A stretch of DNA of 64,000 bases from Acidaminococcus fermentans DSM 20731 (GTDB lineage Bacteria; Bacillota; Negativicutes; Acidaminococcales; Acidaminococcaceae): NCBI RefSeq assembly GCF_000025305.1, contig NC_013740.1, positions 1,736,001 through 1,800,000 on the forward strand. Direction: 5' to 3'. Of this stretch, positions 63,325 to 64,000 are shown one piece after another. The first letter of the stretch is position 1, and each line of letters opens with the position of its first letter. A model generated the notes under the pieces. That model had not been told where the DNA came from. It was given only the letters and a program-made list of their open reading frames with translations, and made no database searches. The translations under genes were made by a program, and so were the position numbers.

Positions 63325-64000
63325 TCAGCCTCCTTGATGCTGGTTGTAGAAGTCTTCGATACCGTCAGCAATGGCATTGGCCACCTTGTTCTGGAACCAG
63401 TCGGAGATCAGCAGCTTTTCTTCCCTTTTGTTGGTCAGGAACAGACATTCCACCAATGCCCCGGGCATGGTGCTCCGCTTGTTCACGTAGAAGTTGGCGT
63501 ACCGTACCCCCAGGTCATCCACATCGGCGGTCTTCATCAGCCGGTCCTGGATGCACTGGGCTACCTGGATATCGTACTTGGTCTTGGGATGGTAGTAGGT
63601 GGAGAACCCGCCCACGCTGGTGTTTTCACTGGCGTTGATGTGGATGCTGATGAACATGTCGGAATGGCTGTTCTCCGCCACATCCACCCGGGCCTGGAGC
63701 TCTTCCGCATCGGTGGCGTCCGGTCCGTACACATCCACGTCGGTGGTCCGGGTCATGTAGACGATGGCCCCTTTCTTTTCCAGCAGGGCCTTCACCTTTT
63801 TGGAAATGGGCAGGGTCACGTCCTTTTCATAGGTGCCGGTAACCAGTCCGTGGGTTCCCGGGTCCGTGCCCCCATGGCCCGGATCCAGGGTGATCCGCTT
63901 GCCTCTGATGCCTCCCACCACGGAATAGGTGTTGCCAAAACTGGGTTTGGGCCGGGTGGGCTGCCAGGGAGAGCTGGAAGGCCTGCTGGGCCGCTTGGGA
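63325..64000 (-). CDS. N-acetylmuramoyl-L-alanine amidase (partial, N-terminus outside window)
   Basis: The frame is open to the window edge, so the N-terminal part is missing. The visible C-terminal catalytic domain is Amidase_3: LDPGHGGTDPGTHG (zinc His), the Glu in YEKDVTLPISKKV, FISIHINASENTSVGGF and ALVECLFLTNKREEKLL (catalytic Glu). Upstream of the domain is a Pro/Arg/Ser-rich linker, typical between a secretion or binding segment and the catalytic domain. It cleaves the lactyl-peptide bond of murein, for cell separation or remodelling. It is co-transcribed with the GerMN lipoprotein. Confidence 0.93.
   Translation of the reverse strand, partial: PKRPSRPSSSPWQPTRPKPSFGNTYSVVGGIRGKRITLDPGHGGTDPGTHGLVTGTYEKDVTLPISKKVKALLEKKGAIVYMTRTTDVDVYGPDATDAEELQARVDVAENSHSDMFISIHINASENTSVGGFSTYYHPKTKYDIQVAQCIQDRLMKTADVDDLGVRYANFYVNKRSTMPGALVECLFLTNKREEKLLISDWFQNKVANAIADGIEDFYNQHQGG

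Overview
The window is dense (about 90% coding) chromosomal DNA of a GC-rich anaerobic Firmicute. Gene content and order fit the Negativicutes, with an Acidaminococcus-like organism the most plausible. Supporting traits are acyl-CoA dehydrogenases, a flavodiiron protein, PEP carboxykinase, Bacillus/Clostridium-like synteny (mfd to dusB, ywiB-argS), and a GerMN lipoprotein next to a cell-wall amidase. The genus is inferred from gene content, not shown by a marker gene. No rRNA or tRNA genes were seen. About 85% of the genes lie on the minus strand.

Layout. 1-1.7 kb: cupin plus small protein, divergent from a LysR regulator. 1.8-5 kb: an acyl-CoA dehydrogenase fused to ETF-alpha-like and rubredoxin domains, followed by a flavodiiron protein; together they suggest an electron path to O2 or NO. 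5-6.8 kb: an intact IS1182-family element. 6.8-9.5 kb: t6A operon tsaE-tsaB-rimI-tsaD. 9.7-16 kb: pckA, acyl-CoA dehydrogenase, thioesterase, 3D-domain protein, glutamine synthetase. 16-20.5 kb: DUF3870, DUF819 permease, dipeptide epimerase and PepV, a likely murein-dipeptide salvage group, with a structured attenuator-like leader before pepV. 20.7-22.2 kb: secreted serine hydrolase. 22.2-30.6 kb: dusB, coaX, bioY, birA, ftsH, hpt, tilS, S1 protein, which is the distal half of the classical mfd-dusB cluster. 30.7-39.2 kb: copper ATPase with a copper-type operator, M20 hydrolase with DUF3100 membrane proteins, glycerate kinase, MscS. 39.2-47 kb: an eight-gene Phe/Tyr operon (aroF-tyrA-aroB-aroA-aroC-pheA-aroE-aroK) preceded by a Tyr/Phe-rich leader peptide and terminator. 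47-49 kb: secreted protein, Mrp ATPase. 49.3-55.9 kb: divIC-like, hup, mazG, spoVB-like, mfd, the proximal half of the split cluster. 56-62.5 kb: glpX, pyrG, argS, DUF1934, putP. 62.7-64 kb: GerMN lipoprotein and a partial amidase running off the window.

The most interesting signals are non-coding or very small. They are the aromatic leader-peptide attenuator (46.8-47.0 kb), an unrecognised RNA leader before pepV (20.5-20.6 kb), a 56-codon gene with its own hairpins (23.4-23.5 kb), a perfect dyad straddling the -10 of the S1/tilS promoter (30.5 kb), a triplicated -35 box before coaX (24.5 kb), and two dispersed intergenic repeat families. One repeat family (about 150 bp, inverted ends) always sits between two terminator-like hairpins.
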